Origin: Tepidiformaceae bacterium | GTDB lineage: Bacteria > Chloroflexota > Dehalococcoidia > Tepidiformales > Tepidiformaceae | Assembly (NCBI GenBank): GCA_958295975.1 | Contig: OY282446.1 | Location: forward strand, 248,001-312,000 | Reading direction: 5' to 3' | Length of the DNA: 64,000 nucleotides | Part shown: positions 16,116-24,919 of the stretch, piece after piece | Position numbering within the stretch: the first letter of the stretch is position 1 | How the letters are laid out: each line of letters begins with the position of its first letter | The notes under the pieces: generated by a model | What the model was told of the DNA's origin: nothing | What the model saw: only the letters and a program-made list of their open reading frames with translations | Databases searched by the model: none | Program-made: the position numbers and the translations under genes

Positions 16116-16140
16116 CAGCGGCGGCGGCGCGCCGAATCAT
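16112..16140 (+). promoter_or_regulatory. Possible promoter of the Lrp ligand-binding-domain gene
   Basis: TTGACA (16112-16117) overlaps the previous stop codon. AATCAT follows after 17 bp. The -35 is perfect and the -10 is weak. Confidence 0.4.
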
Positions 16141-16170
16141 AGCCCCCGACCAGAACAACGGAGGTGCGCC

Positions 16171-16419
16171 ATGGTGCGAGGCTATGTCCTGATCGAGACC
16201 GACGTGGGCAGCGCGAAGGCCGTGGGCGTCGCCGCCGCCGAACTGACCTATCCGGGCGCGAGCGTGCTCGCCGTCGATACGGTGACGGGCCCCTACGACG
16301 TGATCGTGCAGCTGGAGGCGGCGGACCTCGACGCCCTGGGCACGGCCATCACCGACGCCATCCAGACGATCACGGGCGTGCAGCGCACGACCACCTGCCT
16401 GGCGGTGCGCCTCGGCTAG
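16171..16419 (+). CDS. Stand-alone Lrp/AsnC ligand-binding (RAM) domain protein
   Basis: This 82-residue protein consists only of the alpha-beta RAM/AsnC ligand-binding domain (GYVLIETDVGSAKAVGVAAAEL ... VTGPYDVIVQLEAADLDALGTAI ... GVQRTTTCLAVRL). The DNA-binding helix-turn-helix of full Lrp regulators is missing. Such stand-alone domains oligomerise and bind amino acids or other small effectors; their targets are usually unknown. A good Shine-Dalgarno (ACGGAGG) precedes ATG 16171. It lies 21 bp before moeA, so the two may be cotranscribed. Confidence 0.85.
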   Translation: MVRGYVLIETDVGSAKAVGVAAAELTYPGASVLAVDTVTGPYDVIVQLEAADLDALGTAITDAIQTITGVQRTTTCLAVRLG

Positions 16420-16440
16420 GGCCGTCGCCATTCCCGCGCC

Positions 16441-17727
16441 GTGACCATCCCGACCTCGGCGATGATCAGCGTGGAGGAGGCGCGCGCGCGCATCCTCGCC
16501 TTCGTCGAGCGGCTGCCGCCGGAGCGCGTTCCCCCGCTGGAGGCGCTGGGCCAGGCGCTGGCCGAGGACGTGATCGCGGGCTTCGACATCCCGCCGCTCG
16601 ACAACACGGCCATGGACGGCTACGCCGTGCGCGCGGCGGACACGGTGGACGCGAGCGAGGCCGCCCCGCGCACGCTCGCCGTCGTCGCCGACCTGGCCGC
16701 GGGCTACGTGCGGGAGACGGCGCTGGGCGCGGGCGAGGCCGTGCGCATTATGACGGGCGCGCCCGTGCCCCCCGGCGCGGACGCCATCGTGCCCTTCGAG
16801 GAGACGGACGAGCCCCTGCGCGAGCCCGGCCAGTCGCCCGCGCGCGGCGGCACGGTGGCCGTCTTCAAGGCCGCCGCGCCCGCCGCCAACATCCGCCGCC
16901 GCGGCGAGGACATCCTCGCCGGACAGGCGGCGCTGGAGGCGGGCCGCGTGGTGCGCGCCTCCGAAATTGGCGTGCTCTCCAGCCTCGGACGCACGGAGGC
17001 CGTCGTGTACCGCCGCCCCGAGGTGGCCATCCTCTCCACCGGCGACGAGATCGTGACGCCCGGCGGGGAGCGCCGCCCCGGCCAGATCTACGACGCCAAC
17101 GCGCACGGCGTGGCCGCGCTCGTGCGCGCCTTCGGAGGGCGGCCCCGCCTGCTGGGCATCGCCCGCGACACGGTGGACGACCTGACCGCGAGGATTCGCG
17201 CGGGGCTCGACGCGGACATGATCGTGACCAGCGCGGGCGTCTCGCGCGGCGATTTCGACGTGGTCAAGGACGTGCTCGCGCGCGAGGGGGCCATCGATTT
17301 CTGGACGGTGCGCATGAAGCCGGGCAAGCCGCTCGCCTTCGGCGCGTTCGAGGCCCCCGACGGGCGGCGCGTGCCCCACCTCGGCCTGCCCGGCAATCCC
17401 GTCAGCTCCATGGTCGCCTTCGAGCTCTTCGGGCGGCCCGCCATCTTCAAAATGCTGGGCAGGGAGGGCTGGGAGCGCCCCGTCGTGCGGGCCGTCACGC
17501 GCGACCGCATCGTGAACACGGACGGGCGCCGCTTCTTCGCCCGCTGCATCGTCACGACGGGCGACGACGGGCGGCTGTACGCGGACCTGACGGGCCCGCA
17601 GGGGAGCGGCATCCTGACCAGCATGAGCGCCGCCAACGGCCTCACCATCATCCCCGAGGACCTGCCCCACGCCGACCCGGGCGACGAGATCGACGTGATG
17701 ATGATCGATTGGGAACGCCCGGCGTAG
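16441..17727 (+). CDS. moeA: Molybdopterin molybdenumtransferase MoeA
   Basis: This 428-residue enzyme inserts molybdate into adenylylated molybdopterin in molybdenum cofactor synthesis. It shows the MoeA N-terminal ISVEEARARILAFV, the PPLDNTAMDGYAVRAADT motif, IMTGAPVPPGADAIVPFEET, and the mogA-like central domain. That domain contains ILSTGDEIV, GQIYDANAHGVAALV, VTSAGVSRGDFDVVKDVL and MKPGKPLAFG, followed by GLPGNPVSSMVAFELF. The C-terminal MoeA domain IV follows. The start is GTG 16441; ATG 16462 is an alternative that begins exactly at MISVEEARARIL. Neither has a clear Shine-Dalgarno. A MoaB/Mog partner lies at 19231 on the other strand. Confidence 0.93.
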   Translation: MTIPTSAMISVEEARARILAFVERLPPERVPPLEALGQALAEDVIAGFDIPPLDNTAMDGYAVRAADTVDASEAAPRTLAVVADLAAGYVRETALGAGEAVRIMTGAPVPPGADAIVPFEETDEPLREPGQSPARGGTVAVFKAAAPAANIRRRGEDILAGQAALEAGRVVRASEIGVLSSLGRTEAVVYRRPEVAILSTGDEIVTPGGERRPGQIYDANAHGVAALVRAFGGRPRLLGIARDTVDDLTARIRAGLDADMIVTSAGVSRGDFDVVKDVLAREGAIDFWTVRMKPGKPLAFGAFEAPDGRRVPHLGLPGNPVSSMVAFELFGRPAIFKMLGREGWERPVVRAVTRDRIVNTDGRRFFARCIVTTGDDGRLYADLTGPQGSGILTSMSAANGLTIIPEDLPHADPGDEIDVMMIDWERPA

Positions 17728-17741
17728 GGATGGGAGCGGCG

Positions 17742-18545
17742 ATGGACGGTGGCGGCATGAGCGCCGGAGCCGACCGCCCCTGGTGGGAGACGCTCTTCGA
17801 GCGCGACTGGTACGACCTCTTCGCCAAGGGCGGACCCAGCTATCCCGACGAGGACGGCGCCTACGCCGCCAGGGACGACGCCGAGGCCGCGTTCATCGAG
17901 CGCGCGCTCGACCTCCCGCAGGCGGGCGACATCCTCGATCTGTGCTGCGGGTTTGGCCGCCACAGCGTGCGGCTGGCGCAACGCGGGCATCGCGTCACGG
18001 GGGTCGACCTCTCCGCCTACAACCTCGCGATCGCGGCGGAGAACGCCGCCGAACTGGGCGTCGCGGTCGACTGGCGCGAGGCCGACATGCGCGATACCGG
18101 CCTCCCGGGCACGAGCATGGACGCGGTCATCAACATCTTCAGCGCCTTCGGCTACTTCGACGACGCGGGGAATCAACGGGTGCTGGACGAAGTGGCGCGG
18201 GTGCTGCGGCCGGGCGGGCGCTTCCTGATCGACCTCATCAACCGCGACTCCCTGATGCGCCGCTTCGAACCGCACTCGTGGGCGCAACGCCACGACGGCA
18301 GCATCCTGCTTCAGCGGCGCGAATTCGACGCCGCAACGGGCTCGAACGGCATGCACTGGGAGGTCATCGGCGCGAACGGCGAGCGCACCGTCCGAAGCTT
18401 CGCCGTGCGGGTCTACACCCTGCAGGAGCTGGCGCTGCGCATGGCCCAGGCGGGGCTGGAGGTCGAGGACGCATGGGGCGGACTCGACGGGACGGAGCTG
18501 ACCATGGACAGCCACAGGCTGGTGGCGCTGGCCCGCGCGGGCTAG
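17742..18545 (+). CDS. Class I SAM-dependent methyltransferase
   Basis: This is a 267-residue methyltransferase of unknown substrate. Motif I is [29 protein letters not shown]. Further features are the acidic-residue strand end (GVD), the [13 protein letters not shown] motif IV and [21 protein letters not shown]. The preceding [20 protein letters not shown] segment resembles a Chloroflexota/Actinobacteria group of small-molecule methyltransferases. ATG 17742 has GGGAG five bases upstream; ATG 17730 and 17757 are in-frame alternatives. It follows moeA closely and converges on trmD, sharing CTAG at the stop codons. Confidence 0.85.
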   Translation: MDGGGMSAGADRPWWETLFERDWYDLFAKGGPSYPDEDGAYAARDDAEAAFIERALDLPQAGDILDLCCGFGRHSVRLAQRGHRVTGVDLSAYNLAIAAENAAELGVAVDWREADMRDTGLPGTSMDAVINIFSAFGYFDDAGNQRVLDEVARVLRPGGRFLIDLINRDSLMRRFEPHSWAQRHDGSILLQRREFDAATGSNGMHWEVIGANGERTVRSFAVRVYTLQELALRMAQAGLEVEDAWGGLDGTELTMDSHRLVALARAG

Positions 18546-19234
18546 CCGCGGGCGTCGTCCGCCAGCAGGTCGGGGCGGCGCTCGCGCGTGCGGCGCAGGC
18601 GCTGCTCCCGCTTCCAGCGCTCGATCTCGGCGTGGTGGCCGCCGCGCAGCACCTCGGGCACGGTCCAGCCGCGATACTCCGCCGGGCGCGTGTACTGGGG
18701 GTGTTCGAGGAGGCCGTCCGCGAACGATTCCTCGCGCGGGGAGGCGGCGTCGCCGAGCGCGCCGGGCAGGTGCCGCGCGACCGCCTCGATGAGCACCATG
18801 GCGGGCAGCTCGCCGCCCGTGAGCACGTAGTCGCCGATGGAGACCTCGCGGTCGGCGCAGTGCTCGACGAAGCGCTCGTCGATGCCCTCGTAGCGGCCCG
18901 CCACGAGCACCAGCCGGGGATGGCCCGCCAGCTCGCGCACGAGCGCGTCGCGCAGCAACTCGCCCTGCGGCGAGAGGCAGACGACGTGGCCGGGGGGCTC
19001 CGCCTCCGCGCGCACGGCCCGCAGGGCGGCGTCGAGCACGTCCACCTTCATGACCATGCCGTGCCCGCCACCGAAGGGCTGGTCGTCGACCGTGCGGTGG
19101 CGGTCGGCGGCGTGGTCGCGGATGTCGTGCAGGCGCAGGTCGAGCAGCCCTTCCGCGCGCGCGCGTCCGATGACGGAGACGTCGAGCGGCCCGCGGAAGG
19201 CCTCCGGGAAGAGCGTGAGGACGTCGACCCTCAT
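18542..19234 (-). CDS. trmD: tRNA (guanine37-N1)-methyltransferase
   Basis: This 230-residue SPOUT-class enzyme methylates G37 next to the anticodon and so prevents +1 frameshifting. Diagnostic segments are [25 protein letters not shown], the [16 protein letters not shown] loop and the deep trefoil knot [47 protein letters not shown] and [30 protein letters not shown] follow. The start ATG 19234 overlaps the stop of the MoaB-like gene (ATGA). It is not in the usual rpsP-rimM-trmD-rplS setting. Confidence 0.97.
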   Translation of the reverse strand: MRVDVLTLFPEAFRGPLDVSVIGRARAEGLLDLRLHDIRDHAADRHRTVDDQPFGGGHGMVMKVDVLDAALRAVRAEAEPPGHVVCLSPQGELLRDALVRELAGHPRLVLVAGRYEGIDERFVEHCADREVSIGDYVLTGGELPAMVLIEAVARHLPGALGDAASPREESFADGLLEHPQYTRPAEYRGWTVPEVLRGGHHAEIERWKREQRLRRTRERRPDLLADDARG

Positions 19235-19716
19235 CCGTCGTGCTCGACGGGACCGGCCAGCAGCTCGGCGACGTGGGGCAGGAGGGGCAGGAGCACGGTC
19301 AGACCGTCGGCCACGCCCGCGGGCGCGCCCGGCAGGTTCACGATGAGCGTGCGCCCGCGCGTGACCGCGACGCCGCGCGAGAGGGCGGCGCGGGGCGTGT
19401 GCCGCAGCCCCTCCAGCGCGATGGCGAGGGGGATGGCGGGCGCGTCGCGTTCGGCCACGTCGCGCGTGGCCTCGGGCGTGAGGTCGCGCGGCGTGAGGCC
19501 GGTGCCGCCGGTGGTCAGGATCACGTCGGCGATGGCGGCGTCGCACCAGGCGGCCAGGCGGGCGGCGATGGCGGCGCGGTCGTCGGGCAGGGCGGCGCGC
19601 GCCGTCACCTCGTGGCCATCCGCGCGGCAGCGCGCCTCCACCAGGTCGCCGCCCGCGTCCGCGCGCGCGCCCGCGGCCACGCCGTCGGAAGCGGTGAGGA
19701 TGGCGATGCGCGCCAT
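19231..19716 (-). CDS. MoaB/Mog family molybdenum cofactor protein
   Basis: This 161-residue protein has the MoCF-binding fold. Key segments are [23 protein letters not shown], the signature [19 protein letters not shown], and the C-terminal [26 protein letters not shown]. Mog adenylylates molybdopterin before MoeA inserts molybdate. MoaB proteins are similar but often inactive in this step in E. coli, so I leave the exact name open. It is leaderless by position of its -10 box and is translationally coupled to trmD. Confidence 0.88.
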   Translation of the reverse strand: MARIAILTASDGVAAGARADAGGDLVEARCRADGHEVTARAALPDDRAAIAARLAAWCDAAIADVILTTGGTGLTPRDLTPEATRDVAERDAPAIPLAIALEGLRHTPRAALSRGVAVTRGRTLIVNLPGAPAGVADGLTVLLPLLPHVAELLAGPVEHDG

Positions 19717-19722
19717 GGGGCC

Positions 19723-19728
19723 AGTCTA
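19723..19728 (-). promoter_or_regulatory. TAGACT -10 box of the MoaB/Mog-trmD operon
   Basis: The minus-strand box ends 6 nt before ATG 19716, so the mRNA would be leaderless. It is oriented away from the dcw promoter. Confidence 0.5.
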
Positions 19729-19790
19729 GCGCCCCCGCGCGGGGCGAACGGCGGTCCCGCACGATTTTCAAAAATCCCCGGGAAATTGTG

Positions 19791-19818
19791 TTGACAGTTT
19801 TCGGTTCGCGCCTATACT
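19791..19818 (+). promoter_or_regulatory. Main promoter of the dcw operon
   Basis: TTGACA (19791-19796) and TATACT (19813-19818) are separated by 16 bp, the best promoter match in the window. An AT-rich stretch lies upstream (ACGATTTTCAAAAATC). The predicted start is near 19825, giving an 80-nt leader before mraZ. Confidence 0.8.
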
Positions 19819-19823
19819 CCGCG

Positions 19824-19848
19824 TGGTGAGATATGGGGAGAGATGGGA
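19824..19848 (+). promoter_or_regulatory. MraZ operator: three TGGnn boxes with 10-bp period
   Basis: TGGTG (19824), TGGGG (19834) and TGGGA (19844) are direct repeats separated by exactly 5 bp. This is the TGGGN-N5 arrangement known for MraZ autoregulation in other bacteria. They cover the transcription start, consistent with repression by the mraZ product just downstream. The segment also forms a hairpin (GGGGAGA 19835-19841 with TCTCCCC 19851-19857). Confidence 0.75.
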
Positions 19849-19906
19849 AATCTCCCCAGAAATCTCACAAGAACGGGGGACACCGCCCCATTTGGCGGGA
19901 CTGAAC

Positions 19907-20365
19907 ATGGCCTTCCGCGGGAACTTCGAGTACCAGCTGGACGACCGCAATCGGGTGGCGCTGCCCCCGAAGTTCCGCGAGGCGTTCGCCAACGGCGCGG
20001 TGCTCGTGCCCGGGCTCGACGGCTGCATCGAGGTCTACACGCCCGAGGGCTTCGAGGCCGAGGCCAACGTGGTGGAGCGCGTGCCCGCCTATTCCGCCGA
20101 GGGGCGGCAGCTGCGGCGCGCCTTCTTCGCCTCCTCCTTCGACGTGCCGCGCGACGCGCAGGGCCGCCTGCTCGTGCCCGCCAAACTCCTCGCCCACGCC
20201 CGCATCGAGCGCGACGTGGTCGTGCTGGGCAACGACCAGCGCCTCGAGATCTGGGACCGCGCGCTGTGGGACCAGCAGGAGGCCGGGCTGCCCGTCGCCC
20301 GCGCGGAAGCGCTCCAGCGGCTCGCCGAGCGGCCGCCCGCGGGCGGCGGGGACGGTCTGGCGTGA
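19907..20365 (+). CDS. mraZ: Transcriptional regulator MraZ
   Basis: This 152-residue protein is made of two AbrB-like swapped-hairpin halves, each with the DXXXR motif. FRGNFEYQLDDRNRVALPPKFREAF is the first and FASSFDVPRDAQGRLLVPAKLLAHA is the second. MraZ binds TGGGN repeats in its own promoter and controls the division/wall cluster. ATG 19907 is chosen because the protein then begins MAFRGNFEY, as in the family. A longer in-frame GTG at 19823 would start upstream of the transcript start. It is the first gene of the operon and overlaps rsmH by GTGA. Confidence 0.96.
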   Translation: MAFRGNFEYQLDDRNRVALPPKFREAFANGAVLVPGLDGCIEVYTPEGFEAEANVVERVPAYSAEGRQLRRAFFASSFDVPRDAQGRLLVPAKLLAHARIERDVVVLGNDQRLEIWDRALWDQQEAGLPVARAEALQRLAERPPAGGGDGLA

Positions 20366-21336
20366 CGCTCATGACGGCCCCCCGCGCGGTCCACGTGCCC
20401 GTCCTCCCCGAGGAGACGCTGCGCCTGCTCGACGTGCGCGCGGGCGGCGTCTACGTGGACTGCACGACGGGGACGGGCGGGCATGCCGCCGCCATCGCCG
20501 GGGCCATGGGCCCCGATGGCCGCCTGCTCTGCATCGACCGCGACCGCGAGGCGCTGGAGTTCGCGCGCGCGAGGCTGGCGCCGTTCGGGGAGCGGATCAG
20601 CTTCGCGCACGGGAACTTCCGCGATCTCGACGCCATCGCCGCCGGCGAGGGCTTCGCCGGCGCGGACGGCGTGCTGCTGGACCTGGGCGTGTCCTCGCTC
20701 CAGCTGGATACGCCCGAACGGGGCTTCGGCTTCGGCCACGAAGGCCCCCTCGACATGCGGATGGACCAGCCGTCGGACGGCTTGACGGCCGGGGACATCC
20801 TCAACACCTGGGACGAGCCCGCGCTGGCCGCCCTCTTCCGCGAATCGGGAGAGGCGCGGGGCGCGCGCCGCATCGCGCGAGCGGTGGCGGCGGCGCGCCC
20901 GTTGCGCTCGACCCGCGATCTTGCCAAAGCCGTCGAGCAGGCCGCGGGGGGCGCGAGAGACCGAACCAAAAAACACCCCGCCACCAAGGTCTTTCTCGCG
21001 CTCCGGATTCGTGTGAATGGCGAACTCGACTCGCTCCACACGGCCTTGCCGCTCGCCCGCGGCCTGCTCGGCTTTGGGCCTTCCCGCGAAGGCGGGAGGC
21101 TCGCGGTCATCTCCTTCCACTCGCTGGAGGACCGCATCGTGAAACGTTTCCTCGCGCGTGAATCGCGCGACTGCCTCTGCCCGCCGGAACTGCCGCAGTG
21201 CCGCTGCGACCACCGCGCCACGCTGACGCGGCTGACGAAGCGGGGCGTGCGCCCGGCGGAGCGCGAGATCGAGCGCAACCCGCGCGCCCGCAGCGCCGTG
21301 CTGCGCGCCGCCCAACGCATGGAGGCGCCGGCGTGA
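20362..21336 (+). CDS. rsmH: 16S rRNA (cytosine1402-N4)-methyltransferase
   Basis: This 324-residue enzyme (formerly MraW) methylates N4 of C1402 of 16S rRNA in the P-site. It has HVPVLPEETLRLL, the SAM loop YVDCTTGTGGHAAAIA, GVLLDLGVSSLQLDTPERGFGF, GPLDMRMD and VISFHSLEDRIVKRFL. The C-terminal cysteine-rich stretch CLCPPELPQCRCDHRAT and SAVLRAAQRM are typical. GTG 20362 overlaps the mraZ stop as GTGA; ATG 20371 is an alternative. Confidence 0.97.
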   Translation: MTLMTAPRAVHVPVLPEETLRLLDVRAGGVYVDCTTGTGGHAAAIAGAMGPDGRLLCIDRDREALEFARARLAPFGERISFAHGNFRDLDAIAAGEGFAGADGVLLDLGVSSLQLDTPERGFGFGHEGPLDMRMDQPSDGLTAGDILNTWDEPALAALFRESGEARGARRIARAVAAARPLRSTRDLAKAVEQAAGGARDRTKKHPATKVFLALRIRVNGELDSLHTALPLARGLLGFGPSREGGRLAVISFHSLEDRIVKRFLARESRDCLCPPELPQCRCDHRATLTRLTKRGVRPAEREIERNPRARSAVLRAAQRMEAPA

Positions 21337-21773
21337 CCGCCGCCGAAGGCAGCGCGCCGCAGGCCCGTTCCGGCCTCCTCGCCCTGCCCCGGCTGGGCGC
21401 GCGCGGCTGGATGATCGCGGGCGCGGCGCTCGTCGCGGCGAGCGCCATGCTCCCCGTGTTCCTGAACAGCGTGATGACCAGCCGGGGCCTCGATCTGCAG
21501 GACCTGCACGCGGAGCGGGACGCCCTGCGCGCGGAGATGCGGGAGCTGGAGGCGGACGTCGCGCGGCTCACGTCCATCGAGCGCGTCGGGCGCCGCGCCC
21601 GCGAAATCGGGCTGCTGCCGGGCGCGCGTCCCATCTACGTCACCATCGAGGAGGCCGGTCCGGCCCCCCCGAACGTCCCCGCGGAGTATCTCCCCGAACC
21701 CCCGGAGCCGCGCTCCGGGTCGGCTCCGCGGGCGGCGCGTCACGGCACGGAGGCGATGCCGCCGCCGAACTGA
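21333..21773 (+). CDS. ftsL: FtsL-like cell division protein
   Basis: A 146-residue bitopic membrane protein at the ftsL position of the cluster. One transmembrane helix (about residues 26-46, WMIAGAALVAASAMLPVFL) is followed by a coiled coil (LQDLHAERDALRAEMRELEADVARLTS) and an ERVGRRAREIGLLPG segment. The latter matches FtsL/DivIC-type proteins that bridge FtsQ and FtsI/FtsW. The C-terminus is Pro-rich. Sequence similarity in this family is low, so the name rests on topology and location. GTG 21333 overlaps the rsmH stop (GTGA) and follows GGAGG. Confidence 0.82.
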   Translation: MTAAEGSAPQARSGLLALPRLGARGWMIAGAALVAASAMLPVFLNSVMTSRGLDLQDLHAERDALRAEMRELEADVARLTSIERVGRRAREIGLLPGARPIYVTIEEAGPAPPNVPAEYLPEPPEPRSGSAPRAARHGTEAMPPPN

Positions 21774-21815
21774 TTTCACACCGGCCACGGGAGAACGACC
21801 GGCAAGAGGGGGCAG

Positions 21816-23546
21816 ATGGCGCACCAGCAGGCGACGCGCACGCTTCGGGTGTGGCTGCCGGCGACCGCCTTCGCGGCGTTCGCCCTCCTCATCCTGGGCC
21901 GCCTCGTGCAGGTCCAGATCGTCGAGCACGACCGCTACGCCGCGGAGGCGCGCAGCTCCCTCCTCGCCAGCGACACCGTCTTCGCCCGCCGCGGCTCCAT
22001 CCTCGACCGCAACGGCTTCCTGCTCGCCATGAGCGCCGACACGTGGGACCTCTACGTGTCCACGCGCGTGTGGCGCGACGATGAGACCGCCATCGAGGGC
22101 TCCGAGGCGATCGCCGCCGCCACCGGGCTCGACGCCGCGGAGCTGCGCGAGCTGGTGCGCGCGAGCGAGCTGGTGGACGTGCTCATCGCCCACGACGTGC
22201 CCTACGCCACGGGGCGCGCCCTGCTGGACGGGCGCCCGCCGGGGCTGGTGGCCCTGCCCAACACCGAGCGCGTCTACCCGGCGGACGACCTGGCCGCCTC
22301 CGTGATCGGCATCATCGGGCGGGAGAACACCGGCCTGTCGGGCATCGAGTGGTGGTACGACGAGGAACTGCAGGGCGTCCCCGGGCGCGTCATCTTCGAG
22401 CGCGACACGAGCGGCTCGCCCATTCCCTACGGCGAGACCTTCACCATCGAGCCGGTGCGCGGGCGGGACATCGTCCTCACCATCGACCGGCGGCTGCAGG
22501 CGACGGCGGAGCGCGCCCTGACGGAGGCCATCGCCGCGCACGGGGCGGAGGGCGGCGCCATCGTCATGCTGGACCCGCGCAACGGCGAGGTGCTGGCGCT
22601 GGCGACGCAGCCCTCCATCGCCTTCAGCACGCTCGACCTCTCCGATCACGAACAGGTCAGGCTGCTTCGCAACCGCGCCGTCACCGACCTCTACGAGCCC
22701 GGCTCCGTGATGAAGGTGATCACGACGGCGGCGGCCATCGACGCGGGGCTCGTCTCGCCCGCGACGGAGTACGTCGATACGGGCGTGGTCTCCTTCTACG
22801 GCATCCCCATCCGCAACTGGAACGAGGGGGTCCACGGCGCGCAGACGATGACGGGCGTGCTCCAGCACAGCATCAACACGGGGGCCGTGTTCATGGTGGA
22901 GAAGCTGGGCGCGACGCGCTTCCAGCAGTACCTCGACGGCTTCGGCTTCGGCCAGCCCACGGGCATCGACCTCAACGGGGAGGCGAGGGGCGTCTTCCGC
23001 CGCCCCTCCGACGCGGGCTGGTCGCCGCTGGACCTGGCCACGCAGTCGTTCGGGCAGTCGATCAGCGTCACGCCCATCCAGATGGCGAGCGCCCTGGGGG
23101 CAGCCGTCAACGGCGGCAAGCTGATGCAGCCGCGGCTCGTGCGCGCGCTGGTCTCGCCCGAAGGCGGGCGCACGGACCTGCCCGCGCGCGTGACGGGGCG
23201 GCCCGTTTCGCCCGAAACGAGCGCCACCATCCGGCACATGCTCGGCGCCGTGATCGACCCCGGCTGGTATCACCCCGGCAAGCCGGGCCTGTACACGGCG
23301 GGGGGCAAGTCGGGCACCGCCAACGTGCCCCTGCCGGACGGCGGCTACGACGACACGCAGATCGTCTCCTTCGCGGGCTTCGCCCCCCTGGACGAGCCGC
23401 GCATCCTCATCCTCGTGAAGCTCGACCGCAACGCCGACCTGCTCACGGGCACGGCGGCGGCGGGCCCGGTCTTCGCCGACCTCGTCGACGCGGCGCTCGC
23501 CTACCTGAAGACGCCCCCCGACGCGGAACGGGTGGAAGCGCGATGA
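21816..23546 (+). CDS. ftsI: Peptidoglycan D,D-transpeptidase FtsI (penicillin-binding protein)
   Basis: This 576-residue class B penicillin-binding protein cross-links septal peptidoglycan. An N-terminal membrane anchor (residues 12-32) is followed by the dimerisation domain with RRGSILDRNGFLLA. The transpeptidase domain carries the catalytic triad motifs SVMK (Ser297, Lys300), SIN (Ser352) and KSG (Lys498). The YEPGSVMKVIT context is typical of FtsI/PBP2. No PASTA domains are visible at the C-terminus. It has its own Shine-Dalgarno region after a 42-bp gap, and its stop overlaps murF (ATGA). murE, which normally follows ftsI, is absent. Confidence 0.96.
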   Translation: MAHQQATRTLRVWLPATAFAAFALLILGRLVQVQIVEHDRYAAEARSSLLASDTVFARRGSILDRNGFLLAMSADTWDLYVSTRVWRDDETAIEGSEAIAAATGLDAAELRELVRASELVDVLIAHDVPYATGRALLDGRPPGLVALPNTERVYPADDLAASVIGIIGRENTGLSGIEWWYDEELQGVPGRVIFERDTSGSPIPYGETFTIEPVRGRDIVLTIDRRLQATAERALTEAIAAHGAEGGAIVMLDPRNGEVLALATQPSIAFSTLDLSDHEQVRLLRNRAVTDLYEPGSVMKVITTAAAIDAGLVSPATEYVDTGVVSFYGIPIRNWNEGVHGAQTMTGVLQHSINTGAVFMVEKLGATRFQQYLDGFGFGQPTGIDLNGEARGVFRRPSDAGWSPLDLATQSFGQSISVTPIQMASALGAAVNGGKLMQPRLVRALVSPEGGRTDLPARVTGRPVSPETSATIRHMLGAVIDPGWYHPGKPGLYTAGGKSGTANVPLPDGGYDDTQIVSFAGFAPLDEPRILILVKLDRNADLLTGTAAAGPVFADLVDAALAYLKTPPDAERVEAR

Positions 23547-24919
23547 CGGGCATGACGGCGGCCTTCCTGGCGCGCAGCCTGCGCGACCGCGGCCACCGCG
23601 TGCTGGCGGGCGAGTCCGCCGCGCCGGTCACGGGCGGGGCCGCCGATTCGCGCCTCGTGCGCGCGGGCGACCTCTTCGCCGCCTTCCGCGGGGAGCGGCT
23701 CGACGGCAACGACTTCGTGGAGGAGGCGCTGGCGCGGGGGGCCGCCGCCGCCGTCTGCGAGCGCGCGCCCGCGGGCGAATGGCCCGACCGCACGATCGCC
23801 GTCGTGGACGACACGCGCGCGGCCCTCGCCGCCCTCGCGCGCGACTGGCGGCGGGCCTGCGGCGCGACCGTGGCCGGCATCACGGGCACGGTGGGCAAGA
23901 CCACGACGAAGGAGCTCACGGCGGCGGCGCTGGCCGCCCGCTTCCGCACGCACCGCAGCCCCGGCAACCTCAACTCGCACGAGGGGCTGCCCCTCGCGCT
24001 CATGAGCCTGCGCCCCGAGCACGAGGTCTCCGTGCTGGAGATGGCCATGGACCGCGAGGGCGAGATCGCCGGGCTGTGCGCCATCGCCGAGCCGTCCGTG
24101 GGGGCCGTCCTCAACATCGGGGCCACGCACCTGGAGAAGCTGGGCGACATGGAGGCCATCGCGCGCGAGAAGCTCTCGCTGGCGCGCTCCCTCCCGCGCG
24201 ACGGCGTGGCCGTCCTCAACCTCGACGACGAGCGCATCGCCGCCGCCGCGGGCGATCTGGCCTGCGAGGTGATCGGCTTCGGCGCGGGCGCGGAGGCGCG
24301 CCTGCGACGCGGCGAGACGCGCGACCTCGGCCTCGAGGGCACGGAGTTCGCCGTGGCCTGCGACGGCGCGCGGGCGTGCGTGCGGCTGCGGCTGCCGGGC
24401 GCGCACCTGGTTCCGGCGGCGCTGGCCGCGATCGGCGTGCAGCTGGCGCTCGGCGCGAGCCTCGCGGAGGCGGCGGCGGCGGTGAGCGCGGCCCGCGTGG
24501 AGGGACGCCTGCGCGTGCGCCGCGCGGCCAGCGGCGCGCTCATCCTCGACGACACCTACAACGCCAGCCCCGCCTCCGTGGCGGGCGCGCTGGCGCTGCT
24601 GCGCGGGCTGGGCGGACGGCGCGTGGCCCTGCTCGGCGAGATGGCCGAGCTGGGCGAACTGGCCGAGCGCGAGCACCGCCGCATCGGACGCCTCGCCGCC
24701 GGCTGCTGCGACGCGCTGGCGGCGGCGGGACCGCTCACGCGCCCGCTCGTGGAGGAGGCGCGCGCGGGCGGGCTGCGCGAGTGCCGCTGGTTCGAGCGCG
24801 GGGAGGAAGCCGCGGCCTTCGCCGCCGGCCTCCTGCGGGAGGGCGACCACGCGCTCGTGAAGGCGTCGCGCGGCCAGGCCTTCGAGCGGCTCATCCCCCT
24901 GCTGGAGGCGGCGGCATGA
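23543..24919 (+). CDS. murF: UDP-MurNAc-tripeptide-D-Ala-D-Ala ligase MurF
   Basis: This 458-residue Mur ligase adds the D-Ala-D-Ala dipeptide to the UDP-MurNAc tripeptide in the cytosol. The ATP loop is GITGTVGKTTTKELTAAAL. MurF-specific features are SPGNLNSHEGLPLALMSL, VLEMAMDREGEIAGLCAIAEP, NIGATHLEKLGDMEAIAREK and DDTYNASPASVAGAL. The absence of MurE hallmarks makes an identity as MurE unlikely. ATG 23543 overlaps the ftsI stop (ATGA) and its own stop overlaps mraY in the same way. Confidence 0.95.
   Translation: MTGMTAAFLARSLRDRGHRVLAGESAAPVTGGAADSRLVRAGDLFAAFRGERLDGNDFVEEALARGAAAAVCERAPAGEWPDRTIAVVDDTRAALAALARDWRRACGATVAGITGTVGKTTTKELTAAALAARFRTHRSPGNLNSHEGLPLALMSLRPEHEVSVLEMAMDREGEIAGLCAIAEPSVGAVLNIGATHLEKLGDMEAIAREKLSLARSLPRDGVAVLNLDDERIAAAAGDLACEVIGFGAGAEARLRRGETRDLGLEGTEFAVACDGARACVRLRLPGAHLVPAALAAIGVQLALGASLAEAAAAVSAARVEGRLRVRRAASGALILDDTYNASPASVAGALALLRGLGGRRVALLGEMAELGELAEREHRRIGRLAAGCCDALAAAGPLTRPLVEEARAGGLRECRWFERGEEAAAFAAGLLREGDHALVKASRGQAFERLIPLLEAAA

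Noticed and set aside
23543-24919. Reading the Mur ligase after ftsI as murE
   Set aside because: The GNLNSHEGLP and DDTYNASPAS segments and position of the ATP loop are those of MurF; MurE-specific motifs are absent.
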